Assembly (NCBI RefSeq): GCF_002803085.1
Contig: NZ_NNBJ01000002.1
Coordinates: 251,561-315,560, forward strand
Direction: 5' to 3'
Length of the DNA: 64,000 nucleotides
Source: Streptomyces sp. CB01201
GTDB taxonomy: Bacteria > Actinomycetota > Actinomycetes > Streptomycetales > Streptomycetaceae
The notes under the pieces were generated by a model. That model did no database searches. It was not told the origin of the DNA and saw only the letters and a program-made list of their open reading frames with translations. Positions 1-10,700 of this stretch are shown here, one piece after another. The position numbers were made by a program, and so were the translations under genes. Every line of letters starts with the position of its first letter. The stretch's first letter is position 1.

Positions 1-171
1 CCGGAAGAGCTGAGCGGGGCGCGGATCAGGGAACACCTGGTGCGTCTCCTGGAGGAGCCGGCGTTCCGGGAGGGCGCCGCGCGGCTGCGCCAGGAGCTGG
101 CCGCCCAGCCGACGCCCGGCGAGGCGGTCCGGGAACTGGAGCTGCTCACCGACCGCTTCCGCACCCGCTAG
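1..171 (+). CDS. Glycosyltransferase, C-terminal fragment (cut by window edge)
   Basis: Only the last 56 codons are present, in frame 1, ending at TAG 169-171. The peptide reads SGARIREHLVRLL...REGAARL...AQPTPGEAVRELELL and matches the C-terminus of the complete glycosyltransferase at 31246-32550 at about 43 of 56 residues by eye. It is therefore a paralogue from the activated-sugar (GT1, DesVII/EryCIII/AknS-like) group, transferring a deoxysugar from an NDP-sugar to the peptide product. The stop overlaps the stop of the convergent SARP gene within the palindrome CTAG, so there is no room for a terminator between them. The N-terminal donor and acceptor regions lie outside the window, so completeness and substrate cannot be judged. 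Confidence 0.85.
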   Translation, partial: PEELSGARIREHLVRLLEEPAFREGAARLRQELAAQPTPGEAVRELELLTDRFRTR

Positions 172-920
172 TGTCCCTCGTCCATCAGGATCGCCCGTTG
201 GACGTCCTGGAGTGCCGGGCCGGGCTCGACGCCCAGCTCGTCCCGGAGGGTGCGGCGCGCCCGCTGGTACACGCGCAGGGCGTCACCCCGGCACTCGCTG
301 CGGTGCAACGCCATCATGAGCTGCCGGTGAAAGGCCTCCCGCAAGGGGTGCTCGGTACTGAGGAGATAGAGGTCGCTGACGAGTTCGCGGTGGTAGCCGA
401 GGGCCATGCGCGCTTCGATCAGGCTCTCCATGCACTCCAGCTGGGCCTCGTTGAGCCAGGTGTGCAGCCCCTTGAGGATCGGCCCCGGTACCCCTTCCGC
501 GAGGAAGGGGCCCCGGCACAGGGCCAGCGCGGCCTCGAAGCCGCTCATCGCGGCCTCGTACGCGCCGCTCCTGAGATGGGCCCTGCCCTCCCTCATCAGG
601 TGCTTGAAGTCGAGGAGGTCGATCTCGTCGGAGTCCGGCGTCAGCAGCATGTACCCCGGGGGTTTGGTGAGGACGGGACTCGTCTCTTCCCCGGGTCGGC
701 CGAGCATTTTGCGGATCTGCGAGATGTACACGTACAGGCCCGCGGTGGCGCTGCGCGGCGGGTCGTCCCCCCAGATCTCCCTAATGAGCTGGTCGGTGCT
801 GACGACCTGGCCGGAGCGGGCGACCAGCGCGGCGAGAAGGATCTCCACCTTCTGCGCCTTGACGGTCTTCGTGCTCGGCCCGTCGATGACACGGAGCTGC
901 CCCAGAATCTCGTATCGCAC
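168..920 (-). CDS. SARP-family pathway-specific transcriptional activator
   Basis: A 250-residue protein of the small AfsR/DnrI/RedD type: an N-terminal OmpR-like winged-helix DNA-binding domain (about residues 1-95, beginning MRYEILGQLRV, with LLAALVARSGQVVS and GLYVYISQIRKML) followed by a bacterial transcriptional activation domain (about 100-250, ending RARRTLRDELGVEPGPALQ). There is no NB-ARC or TPR extension. I chose the GTG at 920 because GGGAG lies 8 nt upstream and it gives the typical SARP N-terminus; a TTG at 935 would add five residues. SARPs bind heptamer direct repeats at 11-bp spacing and recruit RNA polymerase. Two such arrays are present at 19652-19680 and 31166-31194, making this gene their likely reader. 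It diverges from the large NRPS at 1706 and converges with a glycosyltransferase. Confidence 0.95.
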   Translation of the reverse strand: MRYEILGQLRVIDGPSTKTVKAQKVEILLAALVARSGQVVSTDQLIREIWGDDPPRSATAGLYVYISQIRKMLGRPGEETSPVLTKPPGYMLLTPDSDEIDLLDFKHLMREGRAHLRSGAYEAAMSGFEAALALCRGPFLAEGVPGPILKGLHTWLNEAQLECMESLIEARMALGYHRELVSDLYLLSTEHPLREAFHRQLMMALHRSECRGDALRVYQRARRTLRDELGVEPGPALQDVQRAILMDEGH

Positions 921-1705
921 GCTGTGCACTCCCAATTTCTGGAAAGACGTTCGTCCGGGCCGGGCGACGCCGCTGCCCGAGAGAGCGGCGTCGTCTGCAC
1001 GGCAGAGAATTCACGCCGAAGCCGGTGTATTCGGAATGGCAATTCTTCTGCTTCCGGAATGTCTGCGGTGTGATCGTGCGCAATTCGGCAGATGAATCAA
1101 AGCCATGACGGCATCACGCGAACTTCGATCAAGGAGTTCAGTGCCCGTTGGCCCGAAAGACTTGAAGATCGGTGAACCATGGTCGGACATCACTCCGGCT
1201 GGGGCCGAACATACCTCAGGTCGGCCATGGCGGGCCGGTCATAGTGGGCGCTCGACGTCCCGTTGACGGGACAGTCTGTCCGACGGGATTGAAGTCGATT
1301 CAGGGGTCCCGGTCGAGCATTGACAGGCTGCCGGGTCGACGTGCTTACCTGATGGCTCCGCGCCGGGCGGTCGCCGGTGACACCGGTCGAGTGCCGGAAT
1401 GCATCTCGGAGTCCCGGAGACTGTTGTGCCACAGGAGTAAGCGGAAGATTCTCGACGAAAAGCTGTCCGCTCTCCCAGGTCTCCCCGGTCTCCCCGGTTC
1501 CCCTGCTTTTCGCCGGCCGTCGGCATTCCGGTTGCGATTCTCGGCCGGCGAACCCCCGGCGGCAGGAACGGCAGGACGCCGGGGCGGCGTGCTGGACCGG
1601 GCGGTGTGTACGAGGCCCATGGCGTCGCCGAATCGGCGCACACGGTGAAGGACGCACCATCGGCGAATCGCCGCGTCCGCGCAGAATGAACAGGAGTTCC
1701 CAGTA
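921..1705. promoter_or_regulatory. Divergent promoter region between SARP and NRPS genes
   Basis: This 785-bp gene-free stretch must hold the promoters of the SARP gene (leftward) and the large NRPS (rightward). It is less GC-rich around 1005-1190 than the coding DNA. Visible elements are a TTGACG hexamer at 1263-1268 abutting a perfect palindrome (GGACAG-T-CTGTCC, 1269-1281), and a TTGACA at 1320-1325 that could be a -35 box, although no convincing -10 follows at normal spacing. TCGA cores occur at 1252, 1295, 1313 and 1336 without the strict 11-bp phasing expected of SARP sites. The NRPS start has AGGAG nine bases upstream. Short open frames here lack coding character, and I see no credible gene. 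Confidence 0.55.
1269..1281. promoter_or_regulatory. Palindromic operator candidate next to a TTGACG box
   Basis: GGACAG, one central T, then CTGTCC form a perfect 6+6 inverted repeat directly after TTGACG (1263-1268), about 425 bp upstream of the NRPS start. A dimeric repressor bound here would cover a -35 region. No regulator other than the SARP is encoded in the window, so the partner is unknown and the element may be fortuitous. Confidence 0.3.
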
Positions 1706-4700
1706 ATGATCCCACTGTCTTTCGCGCAGCGACGCCTGTGGTTCATCGACAAGTTCGAGGGTCCCTCCGCGACTTACAACGTGCCCTTCCTCGTACAACT
1801 CACCGGGGAGCTGAACACCGAGGCGCTCACGGCGGCGGTCCGCGACGTGGTGGCCCGTCACGAGAGCCTGCGCACCCTGATAGTGGAGAACGCCGAAGGG
1901 ATCCCGGCCCAGCAGGTGGTGCCGGTCGAGGACGCCGTCCTTGACATCCCGCTCGTCGAGGTCGGCCCCGAAGAGCTGGACGAGGCCGTACGGCGGGCCG
2001 CCAGCCGCACGATCACGCTGTCGGTGGAGATACCCGTCCGTGCGACCTTGTTCCGTACGGGCGAGCAGGAGCACCAGCTCCTGCTCCTGATCCACCACAT
2101 CGCCAGCGACGGCGAGTCCATCGTCCCGCTCGCACGCGATCTGGACGCTGCCTACACCGCACGGGTCCACGGCGAGGTCCCCGACTGGCCCGAACTCCCG
2201 GTCCAGTACGCCGACTACACGCTGTGGCAGCGCGAACTGCTCGGCGACGAACGTGACCCCGGAAGTGTTCTGGCCACTCAGCTCGACTACTGGCGCGACG
2301 AGCTGTCCGGTGTGCCCCAGCCCCTGCGTCTGCTCACGGACCGGCCGCGCCCGCCAGTGGTCAGCCACCGGGGCGACGTCGTCGACGGCGGTGTCGACGA
2401 GAGCCTGCTCCACAAGGTCGAGGAACTCGCCAGGCGCACGGGGGTGTCGGCGCCGATGGTGTTCCAGGCCGCCCTCTCGGTCCTGCTGCAACAGCTCGGT
2501 GCGGGCCAGGACATCGCGATCGGCTCCACCATCGCGGGCCGGCGGGACGCCGACCTGGCAGATCTGGTGGGCTTCTTCGTCAACACCTGGGTTCTGCGCA
2601 CCGATATGTCGGGCACCCCCTCCTTCGAGCAGGTCCTGGAACAGGTGCAGCACAAGGCGCTGGCCGCGTACGACAACCAGGACGCCCCCTTCGAGCGCCT
2701 CGTGGAGATGCTCAACCCCGAGCGCTCCACCGCCTACCACCCCTTGTTCCAGGTGATGTTCACCTGGTCGACCAGCGCCCGGCTGGACTTCGGCCTGCCG
2801 GGCGGTCTACGGGCCCGCATCGCTCCGCTCTGGACGTCGATGGCCAAGTTCGACCTGGAGTTCAGCTTCTTCAACGAGCCCGACGAACCGGGGCTCGCGA
2901 TCTACCTGGAGTACGCGACCGACCTGTTCGATCGTTCCACGGCGCAGGCCTTCGTGGACCGCCTCGTGCGGCTGGTCGAGCAGCTGGTCGACGCTCCGTC
3001 CCGCGCCGTCGCGCTCTCGGACGTGCTGACGTCCGGCGAGCGTGAGCTGGTTCTGCGCACGCTCAACGACACGGCCGCCGAGACGCCCGAGCTGAGCATC
3101 ACCGGCCTGGTGGAGCGTCAGACCGCCGCAACCCCGGATGCGACGGCCCTGGTCCACGACGACGTGACGCTGACGTACGCCGAGTTGGACGCCCGCGTGG
3201 GACGCCTCGCGGCGGAGCTGACCCTACGGGGAGTGGGCGCGGAATCGCTGGTGGGCCTGGCCCTGCCGCGCTCGGCGGACCTGATCGTGGGAATGCTCGG
3301 CATCTGGCGGGCGGGCGCCGCCTATCTGCCGATCGACCCCAAGTACCCCAGCACCCGTCTGGACCACATCCTGTCCGACGCGCGCCCACACCTCGTGCTG
3401 ACCAGCGCGAACACGGCCGATGTGCTCCCGGTGTCCGACGTGCCCAGCCTGTTCGTCGAGGACATCGACTTCGACACCGAGGACTTCGACGCCGAGGGTC
3501 CGGACACACGGCGGGCCGTGGCGCGGTCGGCGAACGCCGCGTACGTGATGTACACCTCGGGCTCCACCGGCACGCCGAAGGGCGTGACGATCACCCACCG
3601 GGACGTGGTCAACGGCGTGCTCCGGCTGGCCGACACGGTCGGTATCGGCGAAGGGACGCGTGTCCTGGCGGGCACGTCGGTCAACTTCGACGTCTCCGTC
3701 TTCGAGACCGTGACGACGCTGGCCGCGGGCGGCACCCTGGAGGTCGTCCGCGACGTCCTCGTCATCGGAGAGCGGGGCGGCTGGTCCGGGGGCGTCATCA
3801 GTACGGTCCCTTCGGTCTTCGCCGAACTCCTTGACCAGGTGGGCGGGAAGATCCGCGCCGATGCGGTCGTCTTCGCCGGTGAGGCGCTGCCGACGGCACT
3901 GGTGGAGCGCGTCCGTGACGTGATCCCCGGCGCACGGGTGATCAACGCCTACGGCCAGACGGAGTCGTTCTACGCGACCGTCTTCGCCGCGGAGGAGGGC
4001 TGGACCGGCACGGCCGGTGCGCCCATCGGTGCCCCCCTGGGCAACATGCGCGCCTACGTGCTGGGCCCCGGTCTGCTGCCGGTCGCGCCGGGTGTGGTGG
4101 GCGAGCTGTACGTGGCGGGCAACGTGGCGCGCGGCTATCTCGGCAAGGCGTCGCTGACCGCCGAGCGCTTCGTCGCCGATCCCTACGGTCCGGCCGGAGC
4201 GCGGATGTACCGCACCGGCGACCTGGCCCGATGGAGAGCCGACGGCTGGCTGGAATACGTCGGCCGTGACGACGCCCAGGTGAAGGTGCGCGGCTTCCGC
4301 ATCGAGCCGGGCGAAGTGGAGGCGGCACTCACCGCACACCCGGGCGTGGCACAGGCCGTCGTGGCGACGCGCCGGATTCAGGGCCGGACCCAGCTCGTCG
4401 GCTACGTGGTGCCGGCGGGCATGGAGGACTCAGGACTCGGAGCCGTGGACAGTCTGGGAGACCTGGACTTCGACCTGACGGCTGCCGTCTCCGCCCGCGA
4501 ACTGCGCCGGTTCGTCTCCGGCAGGCTGCCGGAGTTCATGGTGCCGTCCCTGTTCGTGATGCTGGACCGGATGCCGCTGGCCCCCAACGGCAAGCTGGAC
4601 CACAAGGCCCTGCCCGAGCCGGAGTTCACCGGTTCTGCCTACCGTGCCCCGAGCACCCTGGCCGAAGAGGTGCTCGCCTCCGTCTACGCCGAGGTGGTCG

Positions 4701-7700
4701 GCCTGGACCGGGTCGGGCTCGACGACGACTTCTTCGCCGTCGGCGGCGACAGCATCCGCTCCATCCAGGTCGTCACCCGGGCCAGGGCCCGGGGAGTCGA
4801 GGTCACCCCGCGGCAGATCTTCGAGTGCCGCACCGTGGGCGAGCTGGCCCGGGCGGCCCGGCACGCCGGTCAGGCCGGTCCGGCCCTGGCGGAGCTGGAG
4901 GGCGGTGGCGTCGGCTTCATGCCCCTGCTGCCCATCGGTCACTACCTGGCCGAACTGCACGACGACATCGACCGGTTCACCATGGTGATGACCGTCGAGC
5001 TGCCGGCCGGGATCGACCGGGACGGTCTTGAGGCGACGCTCTCCGCGGTCTTCGACCGTCATGACATCCTGCGCTCCAGGACGGTCACCGGCGAGCGGAC
5101 GGGTCTGGAGGTCACCGCGCCCGGCACCGTCGACGTGGCGCCGCTCATCCACCGCGTCGCGGGCGACGACAGCTGGGGCGGGGCCTGGCGGGAGCAGGCG
5201 GCCGACGAACTCGACCGCGCCGCAGCCCGCTTGGACTCGGCGAACGGCGTGATGGCGCAGTTCGTGTGGTTCGACGCTGGCCCCGGTGCCACCGGACGTC
5301 TGAGCATCCTGTTGCACCACTTCGCCGTGGACGGTGTGTCGTGGCGCATCCTGCTGCCCGATCTCGCCGCTGCCTGGCGGCAGGTCCGTGACGGGCGTCC
5401 CCCGCGGCTGCCCGAGGTCGGAACCTCCGTACGCCGCTGGGCGCATGCCCTGAACGAGGTCGCCTCCGCCGAGCGGGCCGATGAGCTTCCCCTGTGGCGG
5501 GAGATCGTGTCCGGTCCCGACCCGCAGCTGGGCGCACGCCCCTTCGACCCGGCCGTCGACACCATGTCCACCGTCGGCCATGTCTCCCTGGAACTGCCGA
5601 CCGGCGTCACCCAGGCCCTCCTGACCACGCTGCCCGCCGCCTTCCGCGGCGGCGTCAACGACGGTCTGCTCACGGCGCTGGCGCTCGCCCTCGCCAAGTG
5701 GCGCAAGGGCCGCGGCATCGACGAGACGTCCGCGCTGATCCGGCTGGAAGGCCACGGCCGCGAGGAGGCCGTCGCCCCCGGCGCCGACCTCTCGCGCACC
5801 ATGGGCTGGTTCACCAGCATGTACCCGGTCCGTCTCGACATCGCCGGAGCCGACCTGGACGAGGCCATCGCGGGCGGCCCGGCCGCGGGAGCCGCGGTCA
5901 AGGCCGTCAAGGAGCAACTGCTCGCCGTGCCCGACAAGGGCATCGGCTACGGCCTGCTGCGCCACCTCAACGCCGGGACCGCGGCGGTCCTGCGGGCATG
6001 CCCGTCCGGGCAGATCACGTTCAACTACCTCGGCCGCTACACCGGTGCGTCCAACATGCCCGAGGATCTGCGCGGCCTCGGCTTCACCCAGGTCGAGGAC
6101 ACGACCATGCTGGTGCCCCGGTTGGACGGCGCCATGCCCGCCCTCGCCACCCTGGGGATCGGCGCGTACGTCACCGACACCGAGCAGGGCCCGCGCCTGG
6201 ACGCCCGTATGGACTTCCCCGCCGGGCTGCTGAGCGCCGACGAGGTCCAGGAGCTCGCGGACCTGTGGCGCGCGGCCCTGGAAGGCCTCGCGCGGTACGC
6301 CGCCGGGCCGGACGCGGGGGGCCTCACGCCCTCGGACGTACCGCTGGTCGCCGTGAGCCAGAGCGAGCTGGACGGCTGGCAGGAGACGTATGCCGGCCTG
6401 AGCAGCGTGTGGCCGCTGACCGCGATGCAGAACGGTCTGCTCTTCCACACCGAGCTGGCGGGCGCCGATTTCGACGCCTACCAGATGCAGCTCGTCTTCC
6501 ACCTCGCCGGCGAGGTGGAGCCGCAGCGGATGCGGGCGGCCGGGCAGGCGCTGCTCGACCGCTACCCCAACCTGCGGGCCGCGTTCGTCGCCGACGGCGC
6601 GGGGGACAGGGTCCAGATCATCCAAGACGGCGTCGAACTGCCGTGGAACGAGCGAGACTTCAGTGACCTGCCGGCGGCGGAGCGGGAAGCGCGGCTCAAG
6701 CGGTTCCTGAAGCAGGAGCACAGCGCCTGCTTCGATCCGGCCCTGGCGCCGCTGCTGCGGATCTCGCTGGTCAAGCTGACCGCGGACCGCTGGGAACTGG
6801 TGCTCACCGCCCACCACGTCCTGTTCGACGGCTGGTCGGTGCCGCTGGTGATGCAGGACCTGCTGCGCCTGTACGGCTCGGCCGGTGACGCCTCCGCGCT
6901 GGGCAGGCCGCGCGACTACCGGGACTTCCTCGTGTGGCTCGACGGCCAGGACCACGAGGCCACCGCGCGGGCGTGGGCGCGGGAACTGGACGGCGTGGCG
7001 GAGCCGACGCTGCTGCTGGAGGGTCCCGCCGAGGGCGGCGAGCCCTCCGGGGTCGGACAGGTGGACGTACCGCTCACCCCGGAGCAGTCCCGGGAGCTCT
7101 CCCGCCGGGCGAGCGAACTGGGGCTGACGCTCAACACGCTGGTCCAGGGCGCGTGGGGCATCCTGCTCGCGGGGCTCACCGGGCGTCGCGACGTGGTGTT
7201 CGGAGCCACCGTCTCCGGGCGGCCGCCGCAGGTGGCGGGCGTGGACGAGATGGTCGGCATGTTCATCAACACCCTGCCGGTCCGGATGGACTGCGCCCCC
7301 GGCGAGTCGCTCGGCACCCTCCTCGGCCACCTCCAGGAGCGGCAGAGCGCACTCCTCGATCACCATCACCACAGCCTGCTGGAGATCCATCGGGCCACCG
7401 GCCTGCGGACCCTGTTCGACACGATGGTGGTCTTCGAGTCGTACCCCATCGACAGTGCGGCCCTGAGCGAGGCGTACTCGGCCGCCGGGATCTCCGTGAC
7501 CGGGCTCAGCCCGCTCAGCAGCACCCACTACCCGCTGATCGTGACGGCCTTCGCCGAGCCGCATCTGAGGGTCGCCCTGCAGTACCAGCACCACCTCCTC
7601 GACGCCGAGCAGACGGCCACCATCGCCCGCCGCTTCGGGCGCGTCCTCGCCCGGCTGGCGCTCGACCCGTGGTCTTCGCTCAGCGAGGTGGATCTGCTGG

Positions 7701-10700
7701 AGCCCGCGGAGCGCGCACGGATCCTGACCGACGTCAACGACACCGTCGCCGTCACTCCCGAGCTGACCATTCCCGGTCTGTTCGAGCGGCAGGCGGCCGG
7801 GACGCCTGACAGGACTGCCGTGATCTGCGGGGGGACCACCTACAGCTACGCGGAGATCGACGCCCGCGCCAACCGGCTGGCGCGCGCGCTGACCGAGCGC
7901 GGGGTCGGCCCGGAGACCGTCGTCGGTCTGGCGCTGCCGCGCTCGGCCGACCTGATCACCGGATTCCTCGGCATCCTGAAGGCGGGCGGCGCATACCTGC
8001 CGATCGACCCCGCGTACCCGAGCGCTCGGCTCGACCACATCCTGGGCAGTGCCCGGCCGCAGCTGGTCCTCACCGACGCGGACACGGTCGGGGTGCTCCC
8101 CGGGACGGACGTCCCGACGCTCCTCCTCGGTGACGTCGACCTTGAGAGCGGCGACCCGTCCGTGGAGTCGAAGGCGCGGCCGCAGCACGCGGCGTACGTG
8201 ATGTACACCTCCGGCTCCACCGGCACACCCAAGGGCGTGGTGGTCAGCCACGCCAACGTGGTCAACGGTGTGACGCGGCTCGCCGAGCGGGTGGGGGTGG
8301 ACGCCGACACCCGGATGTTCGCGGGCTCGTCCGTCAACTTCGACGTGTCCGTCTTCGAGATCGTCACGACGCTGGCCCAGGGCGGCACCGTCGAGGTGGT
8401 CAGGGACGCCCTCGTGCTCGCCGAACGCGAGACGGTGTCGGCGAGCGTGATCAGCACGGTGCCGTCGGTCTTCGCCGAATTGGGCGACCGCATGGCCGCC
8501 ATCTCCGGCCTGAAGACCGTGGTCTTCGCCGGTGAGGCGCTGTCCGACACGCTGGTGCGCCACATCCGCGAGTCCCTGCCCGAGGTGCGCATCGTCAACG
8601 CCTACGGACAGACCGAGTCGTTCTACGCCACCACGTACGACGTCGAGGCGGGGCAGACCCGCCAGGACGCCGGCCAGACCCCGATCGGCACGCCGCTCGG
8701 GAATATGCGCACCTACGTCCTCGGCCCGGGCTTCGCGCCCGTACCTCCCGGGGTGGTGGGGGAGCTGTACGTCGCGGGGAACATCAGCCGCGGCTACCTC
8801 GGCCTCGCCGCTCTGACCGCCGAGCGCTTCGTCGCCGACCCCTACGGTCCGCCCGGCGCACGCATGTACCGCACGGGCGACCTGGCCCGCTGGACCGCCC
8901 ACGGGCAGCTCCTCTACGTCGGCCGTGACGACGACCAGGTCAAGATCCGCGGTGTCCGCGTCGAGCCCGCCGAGGTCGAGCGAGCCCTGGCCACACACCC
9001 GGGCGTCGCCCAGTCCGTGGTCGTCGCCCGGAGCGCCGAGGGCACGGGGGACAAGCAACTCGTCGCCTACGTGGTGCCCGCCCCGGTCGGCGGCGGCCGT
9101 CCGCAGCAGGACGAGGGGACCGAGGCTCTCGTCGGCTCGTTGCGCGGCTATCTTCAGGACCACCTGCCCGCGCACCTGGTGCCCGCCGCCGTCGTCGCCA
9201 TCGACTCCGTGCCGCTGGTCGCCAACGGGAAGCTGGACCGCAAGGCGCTGCCCGCGCCGGACTTCGCCGGAGCGGCCGCGGGCCGAGGTCCGCGCACCGC
9301 GCAGGAAGAGCTGCTGTGTGAGCTGTTCGCCGAGGTGCTGCACGTGGAGCGGGTCGGCATCGACGACAACTTCTTCGACCTCGGCGGCCACTCGATCATG
9401 GCCACCAAGCTCGTCAACCGCATCCGCGTCTCGCTCCGCACGGAGGTGGAGCTGCGGACCCTCTTCGCCCACCCCACCGTGGCCGGACTCGTCCCGCACC
9501 TGGACGGCGCCACGGGCACCCGGGCGCCGCTGGCTCCCGCCGCGAAGCGGCCCGAGCGGCTCCCGCTGTCCTTCTCCCAGCAGCGCCTCTGGTTCCTGCA
9601 CAAGTTCGAGGGCCACGCGGCGACGTACAACATGCCGCTCATCCTGCGACTCAGCGGTGACCTGAACGTGCGGGCCCTGGAGGAGACGGTCAACGACATC
9701 GTCACCCGGCACGAGATCCTGCGCACCGTCTACCGCGAGGTCGAAGGCAAGCCGTACCAGCACGTCCTGGGGGCGGAGAAGGCCCGCATCGGTCTGCCCC
9801 TGCGGCAGGTTGCGGGCGACGACGGGCTGGCCGAGGCCATCACCGCAGCGGCCCGGCACCCCTTCGACATCGCCGCCGAGATTCCGCTGAAGGCTGTTCT
9901 GCTCGGCGTCGGCCCGGACGAGCACGTCCTGGTCCTCGTGATCCACCACATCGCGGCCGACGGCTGGTCCGCGACGCCCCTCGCGAAGGACCTGGCCACG
10001 GCCTACGAGGCCCGCGCCCGGGGCGCGGCCCCCCAGTGGACTCCGCTGCCGCTGCAGTACGCGGACTACGCGCTGTGGCAGCAGGAGCTCCTGGGCGACG
10101 ACGACGACCCGGACAGCCTGTTCAGCAAGCAGTACCGCTACTGGTCCCAGCAGCTGGCCCGGTTGCCCGAGACGGTCACCATCCCCAGCGACCGGCCCCG
10201 CCCCGCGGAACTCGACCGCAGCGGCGATGTGCTGGAGTTCACGATGGACGGCGCGCTGCACGAGGGCGTCGCCGGCCTCGCCCGGGCCACCGGCACCACC
10301 CCCTTCATGGTGCTGCAGGCGACCATGGCCGCCCTGCTCACCCGGCTCGGCGTGGGCACCGACATCGCGCTCGGCAGCGGCATCGCGGGCCGCGTCGACG
10401 AGAACCTCAACGACCTGATCGGCCTCTTCGTCAACGTGCAGGTGATGCGCACCGACACGTCCGGCGACCCGACCTTCACCGAACTGCTCGGCCAGGCCCG
10501 CCGGACGAGCCTGGCCGCCTACACCCACCAGGACATTCCCTTCGAAGCTCTGGTGGAAAAGCTCAACCCGGAGCGCTCGGCCTCGGTCAACCCGCTCTTC
10601 CAGATCGCCTTGATCCTCCAGAACACCGAGGACAAGGACTTCGAGCTGCCCGGCCTGCGGGTGGTCAGCGAGGGGGTGGGCACCGGGACGTCCCGCTACG

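Noticed and set aside
1172..1648. Open frames on both strands in the SARP-NRPS gap
   Set aside because: No ribosome site, no domain and no codon bias like the neighbours; treated as promoter DNA.
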